Source: UBA6183 sp943372215 (GTDB lineage Bacteria > Bacteroidota > Bacteroidia > UKL13-3). Taken from it: a DNA stretch of 64,000 nt. Both the position numbers and the translations under genes were made by a program. Every line of letters starts with the position of its first letter. Position 1 is the stretch's first letter. The stretch lies in NCBI GenBank assembly GCA_943372215.1, contig CALRXU020000007.1, positions 157,187 to 221,186 on the forward strand, read 5' to 3'. A model generated the notes under the pieces. That model had not been told where the DNA came from, searched no databases, and worked only from the letters and a program-made list of their open reading frames with translations. Below, piece by piece: positions 50,995 through 60,070 of the stretch.

Positions 50995-51825
50995 CTAGTT
51001 TATTTTAATTACTTCCATTTCAAATACAAGTGTACTAAATGGAGGTATTGGTCCACTGCCTTGAGCTCCGTAGGCCATTTGTGAAGGGATAATTGCCCTT
51101 ACTTTTTGACCCTCTTTCATGGATAGCAGTATTTCTTCCCAACCTATAATCACTTGTCCCAAACCTAAGGTTACCTGAATACCATCTTTTTGGTTTTCAT
51201 CAAAAACCTGACCACTCAACAAAGAGCCTCTGTAAAGAACGGTTACTTTATCCCCTTTTTTAATTGCTTTTCCAGTTCCTGCTTTTAGTTCTGTATAATA
51301 AACGCCATTAGGTGTTTTTTGTGCATTAGGCAATGCAGCAATAGCAGCCTTTTGTTCAATAGAGTCTTTTACACCAAGTTGTTGAATCTCTTCCATTTGT
51401 TTTTTGCGCATATCCTGCTCGTTTACAACATCCTTAATTTTTAAAATAAACCGGATATTGTCTCCTGCTTTAATCCAATCAGGTCTTGGCTGGCCTAAAC
51501 TATTTAAGAAAAAGCTATCTGCATTAATCAACACTTCAGCACTATCTCCTTTTGTAAATTCGTTTAATGCCTCCTTCATGGTAGGTTCAAAAACAGGAAT
51601 ATAACTTGCCTGATCTTTGGTAAATGTTTCTCTCAATACTGAATCCGTAGACTCAATAGAAATACTGTAATTAGCAAACAATAAAGCTGTAGTATCAGTG
51701 TTTGCTTCACCGTCACCTTTTTCGATGATTCGATACTTTAATCCACCTTGGGTGGTTTTGTACTTACCGCATGCTACGGTAAACAGAGCTGCCATAGCAG
51801 CTATTATATAGATGTTCTTTTTCAT
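50995..51825 (-). CDS. FKBP-type isomerase lipoprotein with degenerate N-terminal domain
   Basis: A 276-residue lipoprotein with signal ending AALFTVAC. The N-terminal half is an FKBP-like domain without the catalytic pocket (LFANYSISIESTDSVLRETF ... DSAEVLINADSFF). The C-terminal domain is intact: VLYRGSLLSGQVFDE, GWEEILLSMKEGQKVRA, IPSQMAYGAQGSGPIPP. It lies three bases after nrnA. In gliding Bacteroidota the FKBP lipoprotein GldI is encoded near a DHH phosphoesterase, so this gene may be the local GldI equivalent; that is inference. It is paralogous to the next gene. Confidence 0.83.
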   Translation of the reverse strand: MKKNIYIIAAMAALFTVACGKYKTTQGGLKYRIIEKGDGEANTDTTALLFANYSISIESTDSVLRETFTKDQASYIPVFEPTMKEALNEFTKGDSAEVLINADSFFLNSLGQPRPDWIKAGDNIRFILKIKDVVNEQDMRKKQMEEIQQLGVKDSIEQKAAIAALPNAQKTPNGVYYTELKAGTGKAIKKGDKVTVLYRGSLLSGQVFDENQKDGIQVTLGLGQVIIGWEEILLSMKEGQKVRAIIPSQMAYGAQGSGPIPPFSTLVFEMEVIKIN

Positions 51826-51828
51826 TTT

Positions 51829-52842
51829 TTACTTATTTAGCATTGGCTCATATGCTTGGAGGGCTTCCTTAAACATTTTCTCTGTATCATCAAGTGAAGC
51901 TTTGCTTTCGCCCCCTGCGGCATTAAAATGCCCTCCTCCATTAAAGTGCGTTCTGGCAAAAGCATTGGCAGGAAAATCACCTTTACTTCTAAAGCTCATT
52001 TTTCGGGCAACAGTTCTATCTACAATTAATACCGAAAACAATATGCCTTTTATGGCCAAACCATAATTAACCAGCCCTTCAGTATCTCCTGTAATAATAT
52101 GGTAATGCTTCAACTCTTCTGCTGTGATGCATATGAGAGCTGTATTGTATTCTTTTAGTATCTGCAATTTTTCATTTAAACAATATCCAATAAAACGCAT
52201 CCTACTTTCCGAGTAGTTGTCGTAAATATGTTCAAAAATCTCATTGGGTTCCGCCCCTTTTTCGAGCAAGGCTGCTGCAACCCGATGTGTGCTTGGGTAG
52301 GTGCTTCCGTGTTTAAAAGAAGCCGTATCTGTCATCATTCCAGCATACAAACAGCTCGCAATATCTTTGTTTATCAAGTCGGCATCGCCAAAAATAGCAA
52401 TCGTTTCATACACCAATTCGCAAGTGCTGCTGCGTTTGGTATTGTGTAAACCATATGTTGCAAAGCCTTCAGGCTCCAGATGGTGGTCAATCATTACCTT
52501 TTTTGCTGCACTTGCCCTTACCAACTCCCCCATTTCGTTGATGCGTTTTAACGCATTAAAATCAAGACAAAATATCAAATCAGCTTCTGCAATCAAACTG
52601 GTACAACGCCCCGTTTCTACTTCGTAATTTAATACCGTTTGCTCATTGGGCATCCATTTTAAAAACTCCCCATAATCAGTTGGGGATACCACAACAGGTT
52701 GAATCCCTTTTAAGATAAGGTAGTTATACAGCCCCAATGAAGAACCTAATGCATCTGCATCGGGTTTATGATGGGTAGTAATTACAATCTTCGGTTTAAC
52801 GGTTGCTTCAAGCAACGGTTGTATTTCGGCAATATTGTTCAG
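51829..52842 (-). CDS. nrnA: DHH/DHHA1 phosphoesterase, NrnA-type oligoribonuclease/pAp phosphatase
   Basis: A DHH-superfamily enzyme. Family motifs are THHKPDADALGSS, LIFCLDFN, DHHLEPEG and the DHHA1 signature FNGGGHFNAAGG near the C-terminus. It degrades short oligoribonucleotides and dephosphorylates 3'-phosphoadenosine-5'-phosphate. The frame gives NNIAEIQPLLEATVKPKIV, the normal N-terminus, before the first usual start codon. I therefore place the start at CTG 52842 (337 residues). A TTG at 52815 would cut off the conserved first nine residues, and a stop lies just upstream of CTG. It leads the run of three FKBP genes. Confidence 0.85.
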   Translation of the reverse strand: MNNIAEIQPLLEATVKPKIVITTHHKPDADALGSSLGLYNYLILKGIQPVVVSPTDYGEFLKWMPNEQTVLNYEVETGRCTSLIAEADLIFCLDFNALKRINEMGELVRASAAKKVMIDHHLEPEGFATYGLHNTKRSSTCELVYETIAIFGDADLINKDIASCLYAGMMTDTASFKHGSTYPSTHRVAAALLEKGAEPNEIFEHIYDNYSESRMRFIGYCLNEKLQILKEYNTALICITAEELKHYHIITGDTEGLVNYGLAIKGILFSVLIVDRTVARKMSFRSKGDFPANAFARTHFNGGGHFNAAGGESKASLDDTEKMFKEALQAYEPMLNK

Positions 52843-52932
52843 ACAATGAATTTTTTAGGTGCGCAAAAGTGCGAAAATTAATAGGATTTACAAAACGTTT
52901 TGATAGGATTAAGAAAACGTTTATTAAAGTGG

Positions 52933-54129
52933 TTAAAATGCTTCGTTCAGGGTAATGTAAAATGCCTGTATTCCTTTCTCCCCCCAGGCATAATCTAGTC
53001 TTACATTTACTTTTTCTCGAGGGATGGCTTTAACCCTTATTCCTCCACCTACCATTGGCTTTACCCTGCTTGATAAGCCATTCAAATCAGCAGAAACATT
53101 ACCAGCTCCTGCAAATACTACTATGCCAACAGGGCCCCAAACCGGTTTTCGCCACTCTGCCTGAAAAGTTGCGGCATGAATATCTCTAAATCTTCCAAAA
53201 TAATATCCCCTGAAATAACTTTCATTCCCGATTGTTCCCATCATTCTGTATGGAACCTGCCGGGTGTTAAAATGACCAAATGCCTGCAAGGCAATTACTT
53301 GTTCGCCACCCAAGCTAAAATACTTCCTAGCGTCTATGTTTATGCTGTTAAAAGTATGATCGCTACCCAATGCCTTTTGGTAAAAAGTTGCGGATAGGTC
53401 AATAAAATGTCCATTGGTAGGGTAAAAAACATGGTTTCGGGTATCAAAACTTACCACAGGGCCAATGCCTGCTTCAAAATAACCAGTAGTGCCTGTTATG
53501 CCAGATGTCTTCATGAATCCGTTTTCAGCATAACCAAGCCCATAAGTATTTTCGATATTTAACTGGATTCCGGCATAGAGCCCATGAGTGATTAAACGCA
53601 TGGCCTTTACATTGGCCTTATGTTGCCTAAAACTATATAATTCCTTGGCACTTTCTTGTACTTGGTTGCCTATTCCCCAATAGTACTCAATGAAATCAGT
53701 AAACTGGTATTGGCCCCTGAAATTGTATTTATTTCTATTTGTAAACACATCAAAAAACGGGCGAATGCTGTATTGTTTGTTTTGGGTAATACTAAAGTTT
53801 GAGCGTATAGCAGATGTTCTGGTTGTGCTATCCATTTTGCCTGCCTTGAAAAAGTAAGACACATTTATGCCTGCTTGCCAGCGGGTTTCTGGCTTGTAAG
53901 AAAGAATAGGGATGACAAACAAATACTTCTTTTTGGGATTTGCAGAATCCCCTTCCACCAATTTATAAGCCCAATCCATAGTGCGCAGTACAAAGTTTTT
54001 TTGCTGAGCAGAGGCTGAAGCCGTTTGTAACAAGAAATAGATGAGCAAGCAGCCAAGGCCGCGGCTGATTGAAGTCTCAACCCTGCCGCAAGCAACCTTA
54101 AATAAGCCAATACAGTGTTGTTGTTCCAT
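52933..54129 (-). CDS. Omp85-like outer-membrane barrel (BamA/TamA C-terminal type)
   Basis: A 398-residue protein with N-terminal signal (LLIYFLLQTASASAQQ) and a mostly beta-strand body: FVIPILSYKPETRWQAGI, GIGPVVSFDTRNHVFYPTNGHFIDL, RYFSLGGEQVIALQAFGHF, GTIGNESYFRGYYFGRFRD, FAGAGNV and VRLDYAWGEKGIQAFYITLNEAF. The VSFDTRN..YPTNG.. and RGY..GRFRD strands are the conserved D15/Omp85 barrel features. There are no POTRA domains, so it is not BamA proper. Its ATG (54129) overlaps the asnS stop as TAATG. Function is likely translocation of a surface or outer-membrane protein or lipid, but it is unassigned. Confidence 0.85.
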   Translation of the reverse strand: MEQQHCIGLFKVACGRVETSISRGLGCLLIYFLLQTASASAQQKNFVLRTMDWAYKLVEGDSANPKKKYLFVIPILSYKPETRWQAGINVSYFFKAGKMDSTTRTSAIRSNFSITQNKQYSIRPFFDVFTNRNKYNFRGQYQFTDFIEYYWGIGNQVQESAKELYSFRQHKANVKAMRLITHGLYAGIQLNIENTYGLGYAENGFMKTSGITGTTGYFEAGIGPVVSFDTRNHVFYPTNGHFIDLSATFYQKALGSDHTFNSINIDARKYFSLGGEQVIALQAFGHFNTRQVPYRMMGTIGNESYFRGYYFGRFRDIHAATFQAEWRKPVWGPVGIVVFAGAGNVSADLNGLSSRVKPMVGGGIRVKAIPREKVNVRLDYAWGEKGIQAFYITLNEAF

Positions 54130-55643
54130 TAAGGCATTAACCTTCCATACATGCGTGGAAACGGAATGCTTTCCCTTACATGTGGTAATTTGCATACCCA
54201 GGTTACCAGCCTCTCTAAACCCAAGCCAAATCCTGCATGAGGAACTGACCCATACCTGCGCAAATCTAAATACCACTCGAAGGCCTGCATAGGCAACTGG
54301 TGTTCATTAATTTTTTCAATCAATAGAGAAAGGTCAGTTTCCCGCTCACCACCACCCACTATTTCGCCATAACCTTCGGGGGCAAGTGTATCAACACCTC
54401 GGGCAAAACGGCTGTTTTCTGGGTCGCGCTTTAAGTAAAACGCTTTTACCTCATGTGGCCAGTTGTATACCATAATTGGCACATCAAACAAACGGGTAAG
54501 TACGGTCTCATCACTTCCGCCAAAATCATTGCCATATTCAAATGTGCGGGCACTGTTTAACCATTGTGGGATGTTTCTTTCCTGCTCCTGCAAATCAGCA
54601 AGCTCTTGTTTTAACTTGTCAATTTTTGCCTGATTAAACCCTATTTCGCCCTTTTTCATGCCAGGCGTTTTTATCTTTTCTTCGCGTTCTGCTATTTCCT
54701 TTTCTGTCTCTGTTATTTTTCCTTTAACGGACAACAGCTCTTGTTCAAGACTAGCAATGGCATTTATCCCATTTACATCCACTTCTCCTTTAATAATTTT
54801 TACTGCTTCATCGTAAGTAAGACGCGGGAAAGGCTTCACAATATTTTCCAATATGGCTGTTTCTCTGCCAATAAGTTCCAATTCAGCCTTGTTGGTTTGC
54901 AATACGTCTAACACCACCGCACGCAGAAAACGCTCAATTAAATCCATGTTGTCAAAAATATCATGGAAGGCCATTTCAGGTTCAATCATCCAAAACTCTG
55001 ACAAATGCCTGCGGGTTTTACTTTTTTCAGCCCTAAAGGTTGGGCCAAAGGTGTATATTTTGTTATGGGCCATAGCCATGGCTTCTCCATAAAGCTGACC
55101 CGACTGAGACAAGTAGGCAGGGTCTCCGTAAAAATCAGTCTCAAATAAAGTTGAAGTGCCTTCTACTGCGTTTCCAGTAAACAAAGGAGCATCCATTTGT
55201 AAAAAACCTTCACCTTGAAAAAACTTATGTATGGCAAAAATAATGGTGTTACGAATACGCATAATGGCCCATTGGCGTTGGCTGCGCAACCACAAATGGC
55301 GGTTATCCATTAAAAACTCAACCCCATGCTCCTTTTTGGCAATGGGATAATCTGTGGCTACCTGAATCAGCTCAAGAGTTGTTGTTTGCAGCTCATAACC
55401 ACCAATTTGTTTCTCGTCTTTTACAATTTTACCTGTAATAACCAAAGAGGTTTCTAGTGTTGCTTTGCGGGCTTCATTAAATAATTCTTCGCTCACCAAT
55501 GCAGCATCTACCACACACTGACACAGGCCCGAACCATCTCTTAACACAATAAAAACCAACCCCTTGCTTTCACGTTTATTGGCTACCCATCCTTTTAAGG
55601 TAATTACCTGGTCTTCGTATTTACTTAAATCTTTAATATACAT
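54129..55643 (-). CDS. asnS: Asparaginyl-tRNA synthetase
   Basis: A 504-residue class IIb synthetase that charges tRNA-Asn. The N-terminal OB domain is VITLKGWVANKRESKGLVFIVLRDGSG. Motif 2 is FRAEKSKTRRHLSEFWMIEPEMAF and motif 3 is GLGLERLVTWV near the C-terminus. A coiled-coil insert of about 55 residues (about 294-350, LLSVKGKITETEKEIAEREE) lies in the catalytic domain. Such inserts are known in Bacteroidota AsnS, and Walker-type substrate residues are otherwise intact. It ends in overlap with the Omp85-like gene. A TATTTTCG box at 55675-55682 lies 31 bases upstream on the same strand. Confidence 0.96.
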   Translation of the reverse strand: MYIKDLSKYEDQVITLKGWVANKRESKGLVFIVLRDGSGLCQCVVDAALVSEELFNEARKATLETSLVITGKIVKDEKQIGGYELQTTTLELIQVATDYPIAKKEHGVEFLMDNRHLWLRSQRQWAIMRIRNTIIFAIHKFFQGEGFLQMDAPLFTGNAVEGTSTLFETDFYGDPAYLSQSGQLYGEAMAMAHNKIYTFGPTFRAEKSKTRRHLSEFWMIEPEMAFHDIFDNMDLIERFLRAVVLDVLQTNKAELELIGRETAILENIVKPFPRLTYDEAVKIIKGEVDVNGINAIASLEQELLSVKGKITETEKEIAEREEKIKTPGMKKGEIGFNQAKIDKLKQELADLQEQERNIPQWLNSARTFEYGNDFGGSDETVLTRLFDVPIMVYNWPHEVKAFYLKRDPENSRFARGVDTLAPEGYGEIVGGGERETDLSLLIEKINEHQLPMQAFEWYLDLRRYGSVPHAGFGLGLERLVTWVCKLPHVRESIPFPRMYGRLMP

Positions 55644-55674
55644 TTGTTACTTTTGTTATCTAATGTTGAAAGTG

Positions 55675-55682
55675 CGAAAATA
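55675..55682 (-). promoter_or_regulatory. Possible -7 element of asnS
   Basis: Minus-strand TATTTTCG, one base away from TAnnTTTG and identical to the octamer upstream of the thioredoxin-like gene at 21350. Confidence 0.35.
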
Positions 55683-55750
55683 ATAATATTTAACTACTAG
55701 TGTTTACGTAGCAAAATAAACATTGGCATAATTTTTAGTATAGCTATTTT

Positions 55751-57229
55751 ATGTTAAAGCAAGGATTACAGCAAAAACAACTGCAAAAGCTCTCTCCGCA
55801 GCAAATACAATTTATTAAGCTGCTGCAGCTTAATGCCGTTGATTTACAGCAACGTATAGATGATGAACTAATAGAAAACCCTGCGCTTTTAAAGGGTGAT
55901 GATGAGGATGCAGCACCTAAAGAAGTTACCGAAAATGAGGTAGAAATTGCCGAAGGGACCGAAGCAGTGGACAATGTTTCAGTAGAAGATTACATTACTG
56001 ATGAGGCTTTTGATGTAAAAGAATATGTAAATGACGATTACGATGCGGAGGGCTTTCACCTGAGCGATGAGGGACAGGAAGAAGAACGAAAAGACATTCC
56101 GTTTGCAGAAGCAGCCAGTTTTCATGAGAGCTTATTGGAACAGTTTATTGCGATAGCGGCAGATGAACGTGAGGAGGTAATTGGGCAACAGATTATTGGT
56201 ACCATTGATGATGATGGCTATTTGCGCAGGGACTTGAATGCCATTATTAATGACTTGGCTTTTGCCCAAAATGTAGATGCAAGCGAGGAAGAAATGCAAA
56301 CCTGCTTAACCAAAATCCAATCGCTTGACCCAGCAGGAATTGCCGCTACCTCTTTACAAGAGTGTTTGTTGTTGCAACTCAAACGCAAAAACCACCAGAA
56401 AAAAGAGGTGGTGCTTGCCGAAAATATTTTGCGCGATTACTTTGATGACTTTACCAAGAAACACTACGAAAAACTGGTGAGGCATTATAAAATTACAGAT
56501 GCAGATTTAAAGGATGCGATTGTGGTAATAACTCACCTTAATCCTAAACCTGGTGAAAGTGCTGCTGCCAATAAACCACAATACATTAACCCTGATTTTG
56601 TATTGGTTGATAATGACGGCAAACTTGAGGTTCAACTCACAGCCAGAAATGCCCCGGACTTGCGCATTAGCAAAAACTACATGGAAACCTTAAAAGGATA
56701 CGATGCAAATCCTAGTCCCAGCAAAGAACTCAAACAAACCGTTCAGTTTATTAAGCAAAAGCTGGATGGGGCAAGGTGGTTTATTGATAGCATTAGGCAA
56801 AGACAACATACCTTACTGCTGACCATGAACGCCATTTTGCATTACCAATATGAGTATTTTAAAGAGGGTGATGAGGCTAAAATGAAGCCTATGATTTTAA
56901 AGGATATTGCCGAAAAAGTAGGGCTGGATATATCTACCATTAGCCGCGTTGCAAACAGTAAATATGTGCAAACAGATTTCGGAGTTATTCCGTTAAAGTT
57001 TTTCTTTAGCGAGGGTATAACAAACGATGATGGCGAAGAGGTTAGTAGCCGAGAGGTGAAAAAAATTCTTAAAGATGCCATTGAATCAGAAGACAAACAC
57101 AAACCTTTACCTGATGAGCGATTGATGGAAATCCTAAAAGAAAAAGGGTACAATATTGCCAGACGTACCGTAGCCAAATACCGCGAACAGCTTAATATAC
57201 CCGTAGCGCGCTTGCGTAAAGAAATTTAA
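55751..57229 (+). CDS. rpoN: RNA polymerase sigma-54 factor
   Basis: A 492-residue sigma factor for -24/-12 promoters that need an AAA+ activator. Region I is Gln/Leu-rich (LKQGLQQKQLQKLSPQQIQF), region II is acidic (about 50-110), the core-binding domain follows, and region III has the HTH-type segment LKDIAEKVGLDISTISRVANSKYVQ and the RpoN box ARRTVAKYRE near the C-terminus. All are in order and the length is normal. No activator lies nearby. It is convergent with the small ORF at 57226, with their ends overlapping by four bases. Confidence 0.97.
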   Translation: MLKQGLQQKQLQKLSPQQIQFIKLLQLNAVDLQQRIDDELIENPALLKGDDEDAAPKEVTENEVEIAEGTEAVDNVSVEDYITDEAFDVKEYVNDDYDAEGFHLSDEGQEEERKDIPFAEAASFHESLLEQFIAIAADEREEVIGQQIIGTIDDDGYLRRDLNAIINDLAFAQNVDASEEEMQTCLTKIQSLDPAGIAATSLQECLLLQLKRKNHQKKEVVLAENILRDYFDDFTKKHYEKLVRHYKITDADLKDAIVVITHLNPKPGESAAANKPQYINPDFVLVDNDGKLEVQLTARNAPDLRISKNYMETLKGYDANPSPSKELKQTVQFIKQKLDGARWFIDSIRQRQHTLLLTMNAILHYQYEYFKEGDEAKMKPMILKDIAEKVGLDISTISRVANSKYVQTDFGVIPLKFFFSEGITNDDGEEVSSREVKKILKDAIESEDKHKPLPDERLMEILKEKGYNIARRTVAKYREQLNIPVARLRKEI

Positions 57230-57408
57230 TTTTGGTACGTTTGTTCAGCCACTGTTTCAATATTCGAGGGTTTGTGTTGGGTTTTGCACTCAAGTAAGGC
57301 ATGAGCTAATAATTTATTGGCTTCCTCCTGCTCTACATCAAAAAGCATGTTTTCTGCATTAAATTGAATACAACCCACTTCTTTTTCAGCATCTTTCGTT
57401 TTGTTCAT
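57226..57408 (-). CDS. Small hypothetical protein, convergent with rpoN
   Basis: A 60-residue hydrophilic protein from ATG 57408 (MNKTKDAEKEVGCIQFNAEN), with a Glu/Ala helix (EQEEANKLLAHALLE). No domain is recognised. Its stop overlaps the rpoN stop by four bases in tail-to-tail orientation. A weak GTACTTTG sequence precedes it on this strand. It could be a real short gene or a chance frame; the even amino-acid use favours the first. Confidence 0.5.
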   Translation of the reverse strand: MNKTKDAEKEVGCIQFNAENMLFDVEQEEANKLLAHALLECKTQHKPSNIETVAEQTYQN

Positions 57409-57527
57409 AATAGGCAAAGTACGGTGCTTCCCTTCTTTTGTTATCCCCATTTTAAGCACTTCGCGCTCTTTTTATCAACTAGGTTTATTTCTTTCACCTT
57501 GTTCTTATTATTTTCACGCACTTTTAT

Positions 57528-58658
57528 ATGCAGTTTAAAGACGTAATCGGGCAAGAAGCAATTAAACAACAACTGATACAAACCGTAAACAACGGCAGAA
57601 TCAGCCACACCCAATTATTTTTGGGTGCTGAAGGGGTTGGTGCGCTTCCGCTGGCTTTGGCCTATGCGCAGTTTATCAACTGCTTAAACCCTAAGGAGCA
57701 AGATAGCTGCGGAGTTTGTTCCTCTTGCGTAAAATTCAGCAAACTTGTTCACCCTGACCTGCATTTTACCTTCCCAACCATTGCTATTGAAAAGAAAAAG
57801 CTCAGTAACGAATTTATAGAGCAATGGCGCACCGCCTTTTTAGCCAACCCCAATATGAGCGAGTTGGAATGGCTGCTTAGCTTGGACTCTGAAGGCAAAA
57901 AACAAGGAAATATTACTGCGGAAGAATGTAGGGACATCATCCGTAAACTCGGGTTAAAGCCTTATGAAGCCAAATACAAAACAGTGATTGTTTGGCTACC
58001 TGAATACCTACGACTGGAAGGCAATATTTTGTTAAAACTGCTGGAAGAACCGCCCCTACAAACCTTAATATTATTGGTAGCACAAGATGCGGATAAAGTA
58101 ATTGCTACCATTTTATCCCGTGCACAAATGCTGCGGATTCCCAGGCTTAAGGAAGAAGATATTGTAACTTACCTTACCCAACAGCTGGAAGCTGAAAACA
58201 CTGTTGCCGAAAAAATTGCACGCATTTCAGAAGGGAGCTTGGTGCAAGCCGCAGGTATGCTTAAGGCCGGGCACGCCAATTATTTTGAATTGTTTACTTC
58301 CTGGATGCGGTTGTGTTTTAACGCTAGAAGAGAACTAGATAAAATTAACGTTTGGGTGGAAACTACTGCTGGAGAAGGACGAGAGTTCCTGAAAAGTTAC
58401 CTGAACTACTGCCAACATATGCTTAGGGCTGCATTTATTTATAAATTTGGAAACCCTGAATTGCTTAGGCTAAGTGCTGAAGAAAAGGATTTTATTCTAA
58501 AGTTTAGTGTTGCGCTAACGGAGGAAAATATACCCCAGCTGGTTGGGCTTATTAACCAAAGTTACATGCACTTAGAGCGTAATGCCGACATAAAAATCAC
58601 CTTTTTAAATCTTTCTTTGTATATTGGCAGACTGTTAAACAAACAGAAACAGGCTTAG
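57528..58658 (+). CDS. holB: DNA polymerase III subunit delta'
   Basis: A 376-residue clamp-loader subunit. The N-terminal AAA fold has IGQEAIKQQLIQTV, HTQLFLGAEGVGALPLA (a P-loop form without the lysine, normal for delta'), and a zinc cluster with Cys52, Cys61, Cys64 and Cys67. VIVWLPEYLRLEGNILLKLLEEPP is the sensor-I-like segment. The protein loads the beta clamp with tau/gamma and delta. It precedes the RicT gene, as holB and yaaT do in other bacteria. Start ATG 57528 has no upstream competitor. Confidence 0.92.
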   Translation: MQFKDVIGQEAIKQQLIQTVNNGRISHTQLFLGAEGVGALPLALAYAQFINCLNPKEQDSCGVCSSCVKFSKLVHPDLHFTFPTIAIEKKKLSNEFIEQWRTAFLANPNMSELEWLLSLDSEGKKQGNITAEECRDIIRKLGLKPYEAKYKTVIVWLPEYLRLEGNILLKLLEEPPLQTLILLVAQDADKVIATILSRAQMLRIPRLKEEDIVTYLTQQLEAENTVAEKIARISEGSLVQAAGMLKAGHANYFELFTSWMRLCFNARRELDKINVWVETTAGEGREFLKSYLNYCQHMLRAAFIYKFGNPELLRLSAEEKDFILKFSVALTEENIPQLVGLINQSYMHLERNADIKITFLNLSLYIGRLLNKQKQA

Positions 58659-58725
58659 TGATTGTTTTGAGCAAGCTTAGGCCAATTAATTTTTTACGGT
58701 TTTTACAATAATATAATATAACAAC

Positions 58726-60069
58726 ATGGGTTGTGGATCAGGTGGATGCAGTACCGGAGGCGGATGCAGCAGTGGCGGATGCAGTAGCGGTGGATGCAAT
58801 AAATTAAATACGTTCGATTGGTTGGTGGATATGGATATGCCAGCCTATATGAAACCTTTTGACATTGTGGAGGTGCGTTTTAAAGGCACTCGCAAAGAGT
58901 TTTATAGAAATGCAAACAACCACGACATTACCAATAATGAGTTGGTGGTGGTGGAAAGCGAAAATGGCTTTGATATTGGAAAGGTTGCTCTTAAAGGGGA
59001 ATTGGTAAAACTGCAGCTTAAAAAAGCGGGCATTACTGATTACGAAACCCATCCTTTTCCTAAAATACTTCGCAGGGCCAATGAGAATGACGAGGCACGT
59101 TACAAGGAAAACCTTGAATTGGAAGTGCCTACCATGTACAAAGCCAGAAGCATTGCCATGGAACTTGGTTTAAAAATGAAACTGAGCGATGTGGAATACC
59201 GCGGGGACAGGCGCAAAGCCACCTATTTTTACACGGCTGAAGACCGGGTTGATTTTAGGGAATTGATTAAACGATTGGCTGAATCCTTTAAGGTGCGAAT
59301 TGAAATGCGTCAAATCGGCTACCGCCAGGAAGCTGGGAGGCTTGGTGCCATTGGTTCGTGCGGCAGAGAATTGTGCTGCAGCACATGGTTAACCGACCTT
59401 AAAATGGTACACACCAATGCAGCCCGTTACCAAAACTTGTCTCTTAACCCACTTAAGCTTTCAGGCCAATGTGGTAAACTTAAATGTTGCCTAAATTTTG
59501 AGTTGGACTCTTATTTAGAAGCCTGGAAAGAATTTCCGGAGAGTGATAATGTGGTTTTAGAATTTGCTTCAGGTCCTTATCGTCAGGTAAAAACAGATAT
59601 TTTAAAACGAACCATGTGGTTTGCTCCAATGCAGGAGTTTGGTGGTGAATGGTTAAGCCTAAAAGTAAATCAGGTTAAGGAATACTTGGCTTTAAATAAG
59701 GATGGGGTTAAGCCAGAAGTTACCCTGCCTAAAAAGGAAGTGGTTAAGGTGGAACTCGATTTTAAAAACGACATGGGCGTTGACAGCCTTACCCGTTTAG
59801 ACGAGCGCAAAAATAAAAGCAAAAACAAACGCAATAACAACAACCGCAACAAAGGCCAAAACCAACAACAAAGGGATGCTAAACCTGCTCATGAGCAAAA
59901 ACAGCAACCCGAAAAGCAGGCAAAAGGGCCTGAAAACCAACCTAAGGAAAACCGCGGACCTAAACCAAGCGGCAATAACAACAACCGCAATAACCGCAAC
60001 CGCAATAACAGAAACAACAACAATAACCGCCCCAATAAACCTGCAGACAATAACACCCCTCCTGCCTAG
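58726..60069 (+). CDS. ricT: PSP1/RicT family protein with Gly-Cys N-terminus and Asn/Lys tail
   Basis: A 447-residue protein. Residues 1-25 are a Gly/Ser/Cys repeat (GCGSGGCSTGGGCSSGGCSS). The core is the PSP1 domain, with GDRRKATYFYTAEDRVDFRELI, the cysteines of GSCGRELCCSTWL and the KLSGQCGKLKCCLNFE segment near 235-255. In Bacillus the RicT (YaaT) protein works with RicA/RicF, an iron-sulfur complex that controls RNase Y maturation and sporulation. The C-terminal 90 residues are Asn/Lys/Arg/Gln-rich and disordered. The holB-ricT adjacency is conserved across bacteria. It leads into gldH by one base. Confidence 0.88.
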   Translation: MGCGSGGCSTGGGCSSGGCSSGGCNKLNTFDWLVDMDMPAYMKPFDIVEVRFKGTRKEFYRNANNHDITNNELVVVESENGFDIGKVALKGELVKLQLKKAGITDYETHPFPKILRRANENDEARYKENLELEVPTMYKARSIAMELGLKMKLSDVEYRGDRRKATYFYTAEDRVDFRELIKRLAESFKVRIEMRQIGYRQEAGRLGAIGSCGRELCCSTWLTDLKMVHTNAARYQNLSLNPLKLSGQCGKLKCCLNFELDSYLEAWKEFPESDNVVLEFASGPYRQVKTDILKRTMWFAPMQEFGGEWLSLKVNQVKEYLALNKDGVKPEVTLPKKEVVKVELDFKNDMGVDSLTRLDERKNKSKNKRNNNNRNKGQNQQQRDAKPAHEQKQQPEKQAKGPENQPKENRGPKPSGNNNNRNNRNRNNRNNNNNRPNKPADNNTPPA

Positions 60070-60070
60070 C

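Noticed and set aside
54130..54276. Upstream extension of the Omp85-like gene into asnS
   Set aside because: The extra frame lies inside asnS coding sequence. A signal peptide follows ATG 54129, in TAATG overlap with the asnS stop.
58740..58800. GGTGGATGCAGT-type short DNA repeats as a regulatory or CRISPR-like signal
   Set aside because: They are in frame and encode the Gly-Ser-Cys N-terminus of RicT.
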